From Elephas maximus indicus (lineage: Eukaryota > Chordata > Mammalia > Proboscidea > Elephantidae), in the NCBI RefSeq assembly GCF_024166365.1, contig NC_064835.1, forward strand, positions 62,600,607 through 62,664,606: 64,000 nt of DNA. The letters run 5' to 3'. The translations under genes and the position numbers were made by a program. The notes beneath the pieces are model-generated. The model was given only the letters and a program-made list of their open reading frames with translations. It searched no databases and was not told where the DNA came from. Below, piece by piece: positions 50,713 through 62,754 of this stretch. The number at the start of each line of letters is the position of its first letter. The stretch's first letter is position 1.

Positions 50713-51754
50713 GGTAGGGGTCCCCAAGCCACTAGGCAGAATGAGGAAGTTGGGGAAGATGTGTGGCGGAAGCCCCTTTGCTGTCCTTTTTCCCAGCACT
50801 GTCATGAATCCTTGGCCTTTTCCTACCTTTTCGTTCTCTCTTCTGCAGGTCTCGTATTTCCAACGGAGGCTTTTTTTATTCAGAAGAAACATGCAAAATG
50901 GTGACCACTCAGGTCTTTAGAGCTGGGATGGAGGGCCCACACGCATCGTGCCTCAATACAAGCCCAGCAGCAGGGTGAAGGTGCCCCAGGCTGCCTTGGG
51001 GGTAGCCCTACACCTCCTCCTCCCGCCTGAGCGGTCTCAGCTGCGGCCACACCTGCTCCTCACCTGCTTTCCCCCATCCCCGCATGCCCTGCACCTGACA
51101 GGCCAAGAGCAAACAAGGCTGTTTGTTCCTCCCTCCCCGGAATGCACAGCGACACCAAGGAGGAGCCGTGTGTGCTAACACACATAGCACTTTGCAGCCA
51201 CCTAGTGTTTCCTGCCTTTTCTCATGTATGCTACTTTAAAGCCTTTCTCTGAAATCCCACACTCTTCAATTAGACTGAAGTCAACAAACATTTGTTTGAG
51301 GCCTATTCCATGTGCTGGGTTTTATGAGGGGCACAAAAAGGACAAATACAGCTTCTGCCCACTGGGAACTCACAACCTCACGAGGGGGCAGGGTGAGGGG
51401 AGATTCATCCACAACTAACTAATGCTAGTGTCAAAATAAAGGGACAAACTCTGTGGGAGCATGAAGAGCAGAGAGATTAATTATGACTTCTGAATTTTGG
51501 ATCTTCAGAGATCCAGGGAGGCTCCTTGGAGGAACCTTGGCTCTGCAGATACCTACAAAGGAAAGCCTGTTGAAGGCGTGGGAGTGGTGAGTTCATGCAG
51601 AAAGAAAATGTTGTGAGAGAAGAGAGGAGGGCTAGCATCTACCCCTTGGGGACTTCCACCTTGAGCACGGGGCAAAGTCAGAAGGAAGAAGGAATAATTT
51701 GACAGGGAGGACGAGGACCAGGGCACACAGCCCTCGCACAGTGAGACGATAGCC
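50713..51754. other. Intergenic, mostly unique sequence
   Basis: No gene recognised. A moderately GC-rich stretch lies around 50.95-51.15 kb, a CTCF-like motif at 51196-51209, and an old interspersed repeat resembling the 11.84-kb family at about 51270-51440. Confidence 0.4.
51196..51209 (-). promoter_or_regulatory. CTCF-like motif, weaker
   Basis: The minus strand reads ACACTAGGTGGCTG, matching the CTCF core apart from its first and one late position. Confidence 0.4.
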
Positions 51755-51764
51755 GTACCTATCA

Positions 51765-51938
51765 CCCAAAACCAAAAACCAAACTCAGTGTGGTCAAGTC
51801 AATTCTGACTCATAGCAACCCTATAGGACAGAGCAGGACTGCCCCGTAGAGTTTCCAAGGAGCACCTGGCAGATTCAAACTGCCAACCCTTTGGTTAGTA
51901 GCCGTAGCACTTAACCACTTTGCCACAAGGGTTTCCAA
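51765..51938 (-). mobile_element. AfroSINE (reverse)
   Basis: Reverse full-length copy with flanks TACCTATCAC (51755-51764) and TACCTATTAC (51939-51948). Confidence 0.93.
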
Positions 51939-52090
51939 TACCTATTACAACACCTAGCAAATAGTAGGTGCATACATATTTGCTGAATTAAAATTTCTTT
52001 CTCCCTTATTCCTTCTGTTTTTAAAGAAAGGGACAAGACAGAGGGATGGTACTTTGCTGAACCCCTGTTATACCACTGGCACCACAGTGA

Positions 52091-52268
52091 GGCATTGGCG
52101 CTTCAGTGGTAGAATTCTCACCTTCCATGCGGGAGACCCGGGTTTGATTCCCAGCCAATGCACCTCAGACACAGCTACCACCCATCTGTCAGTAGAGGCT
52201 TGTGTGTTGCTATGATTGTTACTATGCATGGGGTTTCCCTGAGCCAGGGCCAACTCCACTGCAGCCAA
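52091..52268 (+). mobile_element. tRNA-Gly-derived SINE
   Basis: The first ~72 nt read like tRNA-Gly: TTCAGTGGTAGAATTCTC D-arm region, anticodon TCC in CTTCCAT, and B box GGTTTGATTCC. A non-tRNA tail follows (GAGGCTTGTGTGTTGCTATG, then GAGCCAGGGCCAACTCCACT). The attached tail and the homologous copy at 6.54 kb show it is a SINE, not a tRNA gene. Confidence 0.85.
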
Positions 52269-52309
52269 TAACAACTATACAAGGTACAAAATTATGTTAT
52301 CTTGCTTGG

Positions 52310-52440
52310 TCCTCACAATTATGCTGTGATTCCCATTTTACAGATGAGGAAACTGGATCTAGGAGAGTTAAGTGATTTGTTTGCAGCTAGTGAACCATCA
52401 GAATCCAAATCCAGGCCTTTCTGATTCAAAATTCCACAAG
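52310..52440 (+). mobile_element. MIR fragment
   Basis: CATTTTACAGATGAGGAAAC and AGTTAAGTGATTTGTTTGC, a typical MIR core and tail. Confidence 0.8.
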
Positions 52441-52954
52441 GAGAAAAAAAAAGGAGAGTGTCAGTTAAAATGGTTGAATTGCGCTGAACTGAACTGATTT
52501 GTCCTCTGAGTCCCCAGCACTTAGAGGGGGAAGGGGTATTTCTTTTTCCTTTCAGGACGAATGGGGTGTGGAGTTGTGATAGAAGAATATGGTGTGAGAC
52601 AGAGAGAAATAGCTTTTAAGAAATAACTAGTTTCAACTATTCATAAATGGTGTTACTGGCTTGCGATAAAGCTGAACTTCCAACACCAGCAGAAACAGTA
52701 AGCAAAAGCATACATTTTTTTATTTTTGTTTTTTTTATTAAATCATTGGCTCTCTTAGGCTTCAGCCCCTCTCTCAACCTCTTCAACATTCAAGCTCAGG
52801 GGCACTATTGTGGTGGAAAGATACAAAAAGATTTGCATTATGATTAGTGATACCTAGCCAAGTGCCTTGTAAGCAGATGGGGTTAGAGAGGGGAGAGGAT
52901 GAGAGAATCACCTAGAAAGAGGTTTCTGTGCTCAGAAAAGAGAAGGCTGGAAAT

Positions 52955-53005
52955 AATAATATGATGATGATGGTGATGATGATGTGTGTGTGTGAGTGTG
53001 TATGC
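52955..53005 (+). repeat. GAT and GT microsatellite
   Basis: AAT, GAT and GT runs; source of His-rich and Met-rich chance open frames. Confidence 0.9.
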
Positions 53006-53689
53006 ATGGGGGTGGGGAGGCAGGTGAGTGTCGGATGGAGCTGGGCAGAGGAAAAGGAAAGGCTTGGCACAGGCCCTAAGGCTCTTCTGGAGGTGGGCTT
53101 CTGGAGTTGTCATCAAACCTTTACTACCCCCTACAAGACTGGGGAGGCTGAGTCCAAGGGGAGGGCAGGATGGGAGAGACTGAAGGAGGAAGGGGACCTA
53201 GAAGTCCTGGAAAACATCATCATCCAGGCCAGGTGCAGAGACTGCATCGTGAAGTCAGCTGGGGGTCCAGGAGTGGGGTGAGGGCTCTGGGTGACTATTT
53301 GTTCAGCACCTAACTAAGGTTCCTGTTAGGAAATGCCCTTGTTTGTCTCCAGGCTGATTTGTTTGCTGTTCGCACTTGTATGGAAAGCTGCTCCTTGAAG
53401 TTCTGGCTTCAAACACAGGGGTGGGTTTGGGAAGGAGGTGTGTGGGCTGATTGCAGAGCCCCCAGAGTCAGAGGATAATCTGGGAAAATCAACATTATAA
53501 GTTCCCGAAGAGGAGGGGACGGGCTTGGCCCTGTGAAAGCTGCATGACAGAGGCTCAGCCCGGGTTCCCTCCTTTCCGGAGGAGAGCCTTGTGGGGCCTA
53601 GTCCAGTGAGGACTCTTATCAGGAAGGGCTTGGAGTCTGGCTTCCTTACTCAGCCGGGATACTTCTTAGTAAGGAACAAAATACCGTAA
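53006..53689. other. Intergenic, unique-looking
   Basis: No repeat or gene recognised in about 680 bp. The open frame 52928-53281 begins in the microsatellite and shows no domain. Confidence 0.4.
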
Positions 53690-53990
53690 TCCTGGGGTCC
53701 TGCCTCAGAGATGCTATATATTTGGTCTGGGGTGTGGTCTGGGCACCTAGAGTTGTGAGAGCTTCCCAGGAGACTCCAATGTATAGCCAAGGCTGAAAAC
53801 CACTGCTCCAGAATCTACCAGCATTTCTCAAACATCAACGTGCACATGAACCACCTGGGGATCTTGTTACATTGTAGATCCCAACTTGGGAGGTCTGGGC
53901 TGGGGTCCTTAGACTCTGCATTTCTAACAGGCTCCTGGGTGATGGTAGTGCTGCTGGTCCAGGGACCACACTTTGAGTAGCAATGCTCTA
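53690..53990. mobile_element. Two adjacent MER5-type hAT MITE pieces
   Basis: The first (53690-53806) has GGTCTGGGCACCTAGAGTTG and ends AAAACCACTGC. The second (53815-53990) has GAACCACCTGGGGATCTTG and ends ACTTTGAGTAGCAATGCT. Both are old hAT-Charlie non-autonomous fossils. Confidence 0.75.
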
Positions 53991-54339
53991 TACCTGCTTT
54001 GAACTCCTTATTCCAGTTGTCCTCACTGCTCAGTGGGAAGGGGGTGGAGCCATGTCCTCCCATCCCCAAGCTTCCTGCACTTGTTCACCTAGCCCATCCT
54101 CTCCCACCACCTTACTTGGTAAAGTGATCACCAGACTCCACAGTTTCTCTGGCCAAGGCCAGTCCTTCAGTCCTACTCTGGGACTAACTGGACAAAATAA
54201 GTCCCTGAGACAAACCAATTCAACTAACTACAGTTGGGAAATGAAGGGGGAAGATGAGCAAAAGTAGCAGGTACATCCTTCTTCTGTCCTCTTGGGAACT
54301 TAGGCCTGTTGGGCAGACAGGACACAAATACTGTGTGGT

Positions 54340-55065
54340 AAGGCATGTTTCCAAAGATGGCTGCAATAATTTCTCCTTCCTATATGCTCTTTTTTATATG
54401 CTCTGTGGCAAAACGACTTTGGCATTTCTCCTCCCCCTCCTCTTAGATCTACATTAGCTCTGTGACTTTTTTTAATCAATAGACTGTCATGAAAGTGGTT
54501 CTGTATAACTTTTGAGGCTGGGCCTTATGATCTTTCCTTTTGCTACTTGGGGCACTCATTCGTGGGATCCAGCTGTCATGTGAAGAAGCCCAGGCTAGCC
54601 ATTCAAAGAGGGAGAGGTCTCAGCCTCCCAACCAACCTTGCCAAGACCCTAGATTTGTGAGTGAAACTATCCTGGGTGTTTCAGCCCCAGCCACCATTTG
54701 ATTGCAGCCAGGACCAGCTACATGGTTTGTGGGTCCAAGTGCAAAATGAAAATGTGAGATCCATTGTTTAAAAATTAAGAATTTCAAGACAGTGGAATTA
54801 GAGCATTAAACCACAGGAAGGCCCTTTTGAATACAGAGCACTGTGCAGCTGCACAGTTTGCACATCTAAGAAGCCAGCCCAGAGTACAATCTCATAAGCC
54901 ATCCTAGCTGACAACACGTAAAGCGGAAGAACAGCCTAGCTGAGCCCTGCCCAAATTTCTGACCCACAGACTTGTGAGCAAATATAATAGTTGCTGTTTT
55001 ATACCACTAAGTGTGGTTTAAAAGTTTAGGTATGGTTTGTTATACCGCAGCAGATAACTGAAATG
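54340..55065 (+). mobile_element. Ancient LTR-like remnant (MaLR-type) with a nested DNA-element fragment
   Basis: Starts GTTTCCAAAGATGGCTGCAA and ends with a poly(A)-region-like TTTTATACCACTAAGTGTGG and AGCAGATAACTGAAATGC, the general look of old MaLR-class LTRs. An insert at about 54714-54889 has partially inverted ends (CAGGACCAGCTACATG versus GAAGCCAGCCCAG) and may be a hAT-type MITE. Fossil; families not certain. Confidence 0.45.
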
Positions 55066-55544
55066 CATTGTATGGTCTGATGCTTTTGTAGAATGGGAGG
55101 TCCCTGAGAGCAGGCACTGGCAGGTCAATGTCTGGGGAATCTCGCAGGCTAAAACCAGTGCTAATCTCAGTAAATGATAATGAGTGTTAGCTAAATCTCT
55201 ATGAAAATGAAGATAGTTCGTAGACTGCACAGTCAAAACCTAACTCCAATCTAGTGATTAAAGGTGCAATTTTCACCTTCAGTCACTAGATTAGATGATG
55301 CCAATCTGGATGAAGGCAGGGGAGTGCAGGTGGAAACACTGGAGACAGGACCTCACTTGCCCTGCCTCTGCCCCAGCTGGCAGCATGGAGGAGTGGAAGA
55401 AGAAAGGTCTTTGGAGTCAGACAAACCTAGGATTAAATCAGGCCTGCCCATATTCACATTATGAGAGTTTGGGGGAGCCTCACTCCTCCTCATATGTTCT
55501 TTTCTTGCTCCTCCTGAAGCCTTTCTCACCCCAGAAAATGGCAA

Positions 55545-56345
55545 CTTCATCCTTCCAGCTGCTCAGGCCCCAAAACTCAGTCATCTTTGGATTCACACTT
55601 TCTCTCATGCCTACCTGCAGTCCACCAGCATAATCCTCTTGGCTCTACCTTCAAAACACAAACAGAATCTCACCTTGTCCACCCACCTCCACTGCTACCG
55701 CCATGGGCCAAGTCTCCATTATCTGTTGCTGGGTTTACTGTCTATATGCTCCCCTGCTTCCACCCTTACTCCTCGACAGTCTTCAACCTAGGAGTCTGGC
55801 AAGAAGGGTCAGATCCTCCTCTGGCTGAAGATCCTCCAGTGCCTCCCTAAGTCACCCCAGGTAGGGGCTGACAAGGCTCTTCATTCTTCTTAGCTTCCTG
55901 ACCTCATCCATTCTCTCACCGTGCTCCAGCCTCACTGGCCTCTTGGCTCTCCCCTGACCAAGCACACTCCTGCCTCAGGGTCTTTGCACTTGCTGTTCCC
56001 TCTGCCTGGAATGCTTGTCCTTCAGATTTCTGCATGGCTCATTCCCTCACCTTCTCCAGGTCCTAGCCTAAATGCCATCTTCTTAATGGGGTTTTCCCTG
56101 CCTGACCTTTTCCACCTTGTCCCACATCCCTTATTTCCCTGTACAGCTTTATTTTTATCTGAAGTACTTATTGTCCAACAAACGTATATGTTGCTTACTT
56201 ACTTGTTTTTAGTGTCTCCCCCAGCAAGAATGTAAGCTCCCCAAGGACAGATATTTTTATCTACTTTGTTTTTACTCTTGGTGCCTAGAACTGAGCCTGG
56301 CACATAGTGGGCACCCCACAAATATTTGTTGAATGAATAAATCAA
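55545..56345 (+). mobile_element. L2 LINE 3' end
   Basis: Clear L2 3' signature: CAGGGTCTTTGCACTTGCTG near 55977, AGAATGTAAGCTCCCCAAGG near 56227, and the ATATTTGTTGAATGAATAAA terminus. Confidence 0.9.
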
Positions 56346-56443
56346 TGGATGCATGTAATGAGTATTAGCCTTATCTAATAAAGCTCATCCATTAGATTTC
56401 AAGAAGTCAAAAAGGGCTAATAAAAGTACAGTACCTGGCATGA

Positions 56444-56663
56444 GGAGTCCCTGGGTGATACAAATGGTCAACGTGCTCTGCTGCTAACTGAAAAGTTGGA
56501 GATGCAAGTCCACTCAGAGGCACCTTGGAAAAAAGGCCTGGCAATCTGCTTCTGAAAAAGCAGCCGTTAAAGATCCCGTGGAGCACAATTCTACCCTGAC
56601 ACATATGGGGTTGCCATGAGTCAGAACAGAATTAACAGCAACCAGTTTTTTTGCTTTGTTTTT
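56444..56663 (+). mobile_element. AfroSINE, long subfamily
   Basis: Long form with 12-bp duplication TACCTGGCATGA at 56432-56443 and TACCTGGCGTGA at 56664-56675. Confidence 0.92.
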
Positions 56664-57251
56664 TACCTGGCGTGAAGCAGGTGCTTGTTCGCACATATGT
56701 TGGGTGTTGGGGGCAGGGGTGTGAGCAGGGTGGGAAACAGCTTATCAGGCTGTTCAGCGTCTGTACCTTTGAGCCAGAGAAGCTGCTGCACTTGGGCTCC
56801 CCACATCTCTGCTTCTCTCAGCCTGGGTTTCCAGTTCACGATTACCAGGGCTTCACCCTTCATTTAGGGAGTTCTGGGTAGGGACTGATTTGGGCCAAAT
56901 ATATCATTATATTACTTGAAACTTGTGGCTTTTCTAAGCAAAAATAAATATCAGAACTAGAGTTTCCACAAGTTCCTTCCCAGCCTTCACCACTCTAAAT
57001 CTCATAGTCGATTATTTAACCCAGTGGCTCTCAACCTTTTTTGTACGTCTAGGAACACTTTTCTTGTAGCGGCTCCTGCTCATTCATGGCCACTGTCAGA
57101 GATCCACCCAGACCCAGCTCTTCTTTCTTGTCTTTCTTTTCCTCTTTATCTCCATCCCCTTGCCAGTTCCCTACCCGCTCCCGTTTCTGATGTATTTGCT
57201 ATTGGCTGTTTATGGATCCATGTGAAATATTTGGGCTGTTTTATTGTTCTT

Positions 57252-60200
57252 GTTTTATACGCCTTCAAGTCAGTTCCAAATCGTGACCTTATGCACAATA
57301 GAATGAAACACTGCCCGATCCTGTACCATCCTCATAATCTTTGTTATGCTTGAGCCCATTGTTGCATCCACGGTGTCAATCCATCTCATTAAGGGTCTTC
57401 TTTTTTGCTGGTCCTCTGTTTTACCAAGCATGATGTCCTTCTCCAGGGACTGGTCCCTCCTGATAACATGTCCAAAGTATGTGAGACGAAGTCTAACCAT
57501 CATTGCCTCTAAGAAGCATTCTGGCTGTATTTCTTCCAAGACAGATTTGTTCTTCTGGCAGTCCATGGTATAGTCAATGTTCTCTGCCAACACCAAAGGC
57601 ATCAATTCTTCTTCGGTTTTCCTTATTCATTGTCCAGCTTTCACCTGCATATGAGGCGATTGAAAACACCATGGCTTGGGTCAGGTGCCCTGTAGTCCTT
57701 AAAGTGACATCTTTGCTTTGCAACACTTTAAAGAGGTCTTTTGCAGTGTATTTGCCCAATACAATGTGTCCTTTGATTTTTTGACTGCTGCTTCCATGGG
57801 TGTTGATTGTGGATCCAAGTAAAATGAAATCCTTGACAACTTCAATCTTTTCTCTGTTTATCATAATGTTGCTTATTGGTCCACTTGTGAGAATTTTTGT
57901 CATCTTTATGTTGAGGTATAATCCATATTGAAGGCTGTGGTCTTTGGTCTTTATTAGTAAGTGCTTTGAGTCCTCTTCATTTTCAGCAAGCAAGGTTGTG
58001 TCATCTGCATAACGCAAGTTGTTAATGAGTCATCCACCAATCCTGATGCCACTGTCTTCTTCATATAGTCCAGCATCTCAGATCATTTGCTCAGCATACA
58101 GATCGAGTAGGTATGGTGAAAGGATACAATCCTGGCACACACCTTTCCTGATTTTAAACCATGCAGTATCCCATTTTTCTGTTAAAACGACTGCCTCTTG
58201 GTCTTTGTACAGGTTCCTCATGAGCACCATTAAGTGTTCTGTAACTCCCATTCTTTACAATGTTATCCATAATTTGTTATGATTCATGCAGTCAAATGTC
58301 TTTGCATAGTCCATGAAACACAGGTAAACATCTTTCTGGTATCCTCTGGATCGCTCCAGCCGGGATCCATCTGACATCAGCAACGACATCCCTCATTCCA
58401 CATTCTCTTCGGAATCGGCTTGAATTTCTGGCAGTTCCCTGTTGATGTGCTGCTGCAACTGCTTGGGAATGATCTTCAGGGAATTTTACTTGCATGTGAT
58501 GTTAATGATATTGTTCAATAATTCCTGCATTCTGTTGGGTCACCTTTCTTTGGAATAGGCATAAATATGGATCTCTTTCAGTCAATTGGCCTGGTAGCTG
58601 TCTTCCAAATTTCTTGGCGTAGGCAAGTAAGCACCTCCAGCACTGCATCCACTTGTTGAAACACATTAATTGGTATTCCATCAACTCCTGGAGCTTTGTT
58701 TTTCACCAATGTCTTCAGCGCAGCTTGGACATCTTCCTTCGGTAAAGTCAGTTCTTGATCATATGCTACCTCCTGAAATGTTTGAATAGCAACCAATTCT
58801 TTTTGGTACAGTGACTCTGTGTATTCCTTCCATCTTCTTTTTTTTTTTTTTAATTTTTATTGTACCTTAAGTGAAAGTTTACAAATCAAGTCTCTCATAC
58901 AAAAATTTATAAACACCTTGCTATATACTCCTAATTGCTCTCCCCCTAAAGAGACAGCACACTCCTTCCCTCCTCTCTCCTTCTATCTTCTTTTGATGTT
59001 TCCTGCATCATTTAATATTTTGCCCATAGAATCCTTTAATGTTGCAACTTGAGGCTTGAATTTTTTCTTCAATCCTTTCGGCTTGAGAAAGGCTGAGCAT
59101 GTTCCTCCCTTTTGATTTTCTAATGCCAGGTCTTTGTACATGTCATTATAAGACTTTGTCTTCTCGAGCCACCCTTTGAAATCTTCTGTTCAGCTCTTTT
59201 ACTTCATAATTTCTTCCTCTCACATAAGCCTCTGTACGTTCAAGAGCAAGTTTCAGAGTATCTTCTGACATCCATTTTGGTCTTTTCTTTCTTTCCTGTC
59301 TTTTTAATGACCTCTTGCTTCACTTATGATGTCCTTGATGTCATTCCACAACTCATCTGGTCTTCAGTCATCAGTGTTCAACATGTCAAATCTATTCCTG
59401 AGGAGGTCTCTAAATTCAGGTGGGATATACTCAAGTTCATACTTCGGCTCTCATGGGCTTATTCTAATTTTCTTCAGCTTCAGGGTGAACTTGCTTGTGA
59501 GCAATTAATGGTCAGTTCCCAGTTGGCCCTGGCCTTGTTCTGATATTGATATTGAGCTTTTCCATCATCTCTTTCCACAGATGTAGTCAATCTGATTCCT
59601 ACATAATCCATCTGGTAAGGTCCATGTGTACAGTCACCATTTATGTTGTTGAAAAAAAGGTATTTGCAATAAAGAAGTTGTTGGTTTTGCAAAGTTCTAT
59701 CATGTGATCTCCAGCATTGTTTCTATCACCGAGGCCATATTTTCCAACAATCCTTTGTTTCCAGCTTTTGCATTCCAATTGCCAGAAATTATCAGTGCAT
59801 CTTAACTGCATGTTTGATCAATCTCACACTGCAGAAGTTGGTAGAAATCTTCAATTTCCTCAACTTTGGCATTAGTGGTTTGTGCCTAAATTTGAATGAT
59901 AGTCATGTTAATTGGTCTTCCTTGTAGGCCTATGAATATTTTCCTATCACTGACAGCATTGTACTTCAGGATAGCTCTTGAAATGTTCTTTTTGAAGATG
60001 ATGCAACACCATTCCTCTTCGATTTGCCATTTCTGGCATAGTAGACCGTATGATTGTCCAATTCAAAATGGCCAATACCAGTCCATTTTAGCTCACTAAT
60101 GCCTAGGATATTGATGTTTATGAGTTCTATTTCATTTTTTACTACTTCCAATTTTCCTAGATTCATACTTTGTACATTCCACGTTCCTATTTTTAGTTTT

Positions 60201-60600
60201 ATTAGTAATGCATGTTTGCAGCTGTTTCTTCTCATTTTGAGTTGTGCCACATCAGCAAATGAAGGTCCCAAAAGCTTGACTTCATCCACATCATTAAGGT
60301 CAACTCTACTTTGAGAAGGCAGCTCTTCCCCAGGTGTCTTTTGAGTGCCTTCCAACCTGAGGTGCTCATCTTCCGGCCCTATATCAGATAATGTTCCACT
60401 GCTACTTATAAGGTTTTCACTGGCTAATTTTTTTTTCAGAAGTAGACAGCCAGGTCCTTCTTCCTAGTCCAGCTTTGTCTGGAATCTCAGCTGAAACCTA
60501 TCCACCATACGTGACCTTGCTGGTGTTTGATACTGGTGGCATAGCGTCCAGTATCAGAGCAACATGCAAGCCAGCATAGTACAACAAACTGAATGTGTGT
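57252..60600 (-). mobile_element. RTE (BovB-clade-like) LINE, near complete but decayed
   Basis: On the minus strand, an APE-type endonuclease start appears at about 60355-59966 (KIGTWNVQSM, then LGISELKWTGIG). The reverse transcriptase has NKAPGVDGIPINVF near 58700 and the catalytic RYADDTTLLAE at 58014-57985. The C-terminal RPLMRWIDTVDA lies near 57380. The 3' end at about 57254 (CCTTCAAGTCAGTTCC in the complement) resembles AfroSINE tails, consistent with AfroSINEs borrowing RTE machinery. ORF2 is split over several frames with stops, so it is not functional. An L1 fragment is inserted at 58842-58978. Confidence 0.88.
58842..58978 (-). mobile_element. Very short L1 3' end nested in RTE
   Basis: 137-bp 5'-truncated L1 tail in reverse, with target duplications CCTTCCATCTTCTTTT (58826-58841) and CCTTCTATCTTCTTTT (58979-58994) that belong to the RTE sequence. 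Confidence 0.93.
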
Positions 60601-61340
60601 GTGGGGGGGGGGCGTTTTGTATATATATTAAATTTTTGTAAATAGTATTGTTATAGACCTCTTCTTCTTCTTTTTTACTCAAAACCCTTTTAAAGGTCTC
60701 TCTTTTGGTGCTATATGCATAGATGTTCCATTGCTTCTAACAGCTGTATTCTAGTACGTATTTCATGTTGCAGATGAAAATTCTGCTGTCAGGTTCATCT
60801 TTTACTTGTAGAAAATTTTGTTTAAAGTCTGATAAGATTTGCTCTTTACCATTAGCATTCAGAAGTTGCAACAAGATGCTTGGGTATACATTTTCTCTCA
60901 AACTGTCTTTCCAGCTGTGGGCCATAGGCAGTTGGAGGGGGTGGTTATGAATTGACTTTAGGATGTACTGAGTATGCGGTACCTGAGAAACATCCCAGTT
61001 GGGATATCTGACAAGAAGGTGGATAAGAGAACGTGTCTGGGCTAAATCTAGACTCAGGAGTCATCTGCATGCGGGTTGTAGTTTCAAATGAAAAATACAA
61101 ATGGATGAGGTCAAATGTTGAGAGTAGGTCAAGCAGGGAGATCCATGGGCTGGGCTGCTGGAAGCAGAGGATTACCTGAGGGTCTACTATTAGATGAGGT
61201 TTTCCTTTCTTTCTTTAATTCCTTTTTAAAAACATTATAATTAAATTTTGCAAATTCCAAGAAAGCTACAGATAAAAATATAATAAATCCTCCCAAATCC
61301 CATCAACTATCATCAAATTTTAGCTTTTGCCACATTTACT
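60601..61340. other. Intergenic, no feature recognised
   Basis: Begins with a G-run (about 60603-60612) and a TA-rich stretch. The rest looks unique, with no gene or clear repeat seen. Confidence 0.35.
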
Positions 61341-61344
61341 TCTT

Positions 61345-61740
61345 TTTTTTTTTTTTTTATTAAAAACACATTACAGACATGTATGCAACCCCTTTGTACC
61401 TCTCTCCAGTTCTGTTCGCTGGCGATACCTGCTATTCCGAACTGGTGTTACCATTTTCACTTATGTTTTCATACAGTTGCTCCATATTTATTTATCCATA
61501 AGCAAAATAGAGAAGTGCTTTGCGTGGTTTTACAATTTGTACAATATATGTGGCGTCACACTGTACCTATTCTTCAGCTTGTCTCTGTCACTCAGCACTG
61601 TGTTTGTGAGTCTCACACATGTAGCCCTGGTTTATTAGTTTTCATTACTGTAGAGCATTCCAAAGTCAATGTAGCCATTATACTGTTGATGGACATTTGA
61701 GTTGTGTCCCATTTCGGCTTAATCTCACAATGCTGCAAAG
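61345..61740 (-). mobile_element. Probable old L1 3' region (reverse)
   Basis: T-tract then AT-rich sequence with GTAGAGCATTCCAAAGTC and GTTGATGGACATTTGAGTTG, typical of old L1 3' sequence in reverse. Confidence 0.5.
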
Positions 61741-61825
61741 GACGGCACCTGCTACTCTGGGCTAATGGCCACACTCAGGCAGTTCTGGGGACTAACTAGA
61801 AACCCTTAGGGGACCTAAGGGCTAT

Positions 61826-61991
61826 AAACCAAACCAAACCCATTGCCATAGAATCGAGTCCAACTTGTAGCAACCCTATAGGACAGAGTGGAGCTGCCCC
61901 ATAGGGTTTCCAAGCAGCAGCTGATAGATTCAAACTGCTGACCTTTGGTTAGCAGCAGTAGCGCCTAAGAACTATGCCACCAGAGCTCCAG
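61826..61991 (-). mobile_element. AfroSINE (reverse)
   Basis: Reverse full-length copy (AACCAAACCAAACCCATTGC to CTATGCCACCAGAGCTCC). Confidence 0.9.
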
Positions 61992-62140
61992 GAGACCTAC
62001 TATTATAGAACATCTGCTATATGCTGGGTATGGCAAAATTGTAGCAGTGAATTTTTACCACAACCTAGGAAAAATCATAAATCCTAGTTTATAAATAAGA
62101 AACAGAAGGCTCAGATAGGGTAAGCCGCTTGTCCTGATCA

Positions 62141-62183
62141 CAAAGCTATTAAGAGAGGGTGAGGCACCCTCTTAATAGCTTTG
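62141..62183. repeat. Near-perfect inverted repeat with 3-base loop
   Basis: CAAAGCTATTAAGAGAGGGTG (21 bp; 62141-62161) is followed by AGG and then CACCCTCTTAATAGCTTTG. The right arm is the exact complement of the left arm except for one AG dinucleotide. The left arm continues a MIR-like sequence (CTTGTCCTGATCACAAAGC). Confidence 0.85.
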
Positions 62184-62754
62184 TGGCCAGGCTTCTCTGG
62201 CCATGACTACTTTGTCCTTTCCCTGGGGAACTGACATTCTCAGGGTCTCCTCTTACAGCTGCAGCAGTGGGGAGAGGGGTGCTTCTGGGAGCTTCCCTGA
62301 GCAGGTTCACCTCTGCTGTGTGGGAACACACCGCGGCTTGGTTCTGGGAAGGGCCCTATTAGGGCTCACTGTTGGGTATGCGAGGCCCAGTGACAGGACG
62401 GGTGGATTCAGCTGTTATTTATGGGTCCAAGTGCAGGCAGCTGACAAGGCACAGGATTAGGCCCCTGCCTGCTCTAGGGCTCCAGGTTCCTGGAAGGCAG
62501 GATCTCGTGTTCTACGCTCTGAGTCTCCACAGAGCTCTTTGTACAGTGCCTTGGAGACTCTAAGATCCTGTTTGTGGTTTATAGAGCTCCAGGCTCACTG
62601 CAGAAAACCTGGATTCTGGTCCAGCCCTATATCTAACTTGCTGCGTGACGCTGGAAAGTCACTTAACTTCCTTGTGACGTGGGATGATAGCCTCATGGGG
62701 TGTTGGGCCCGTTAATGGAGACACCATTTTGTCTTTTAAGCGCCTGCCACACCT

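Noticed and set aside
52091-52162. A genuine tRNA-Gly gene
   Set aside because: A SINE tail is attached, a second copy with the same tail exists at 6.5 kb, and the anticodon and body do not match a single standard isoacceptor.
52883-53281. His-rich and Met-rich proteins
   Set aside because: Translations of a GAT/GT microsatellite.
57574-60355. Host reverse-transcriptase-like or endonuclease-like gene
   Set aside because: Pieces in multiple frames of one decayed RTE LINE on the minus strand.
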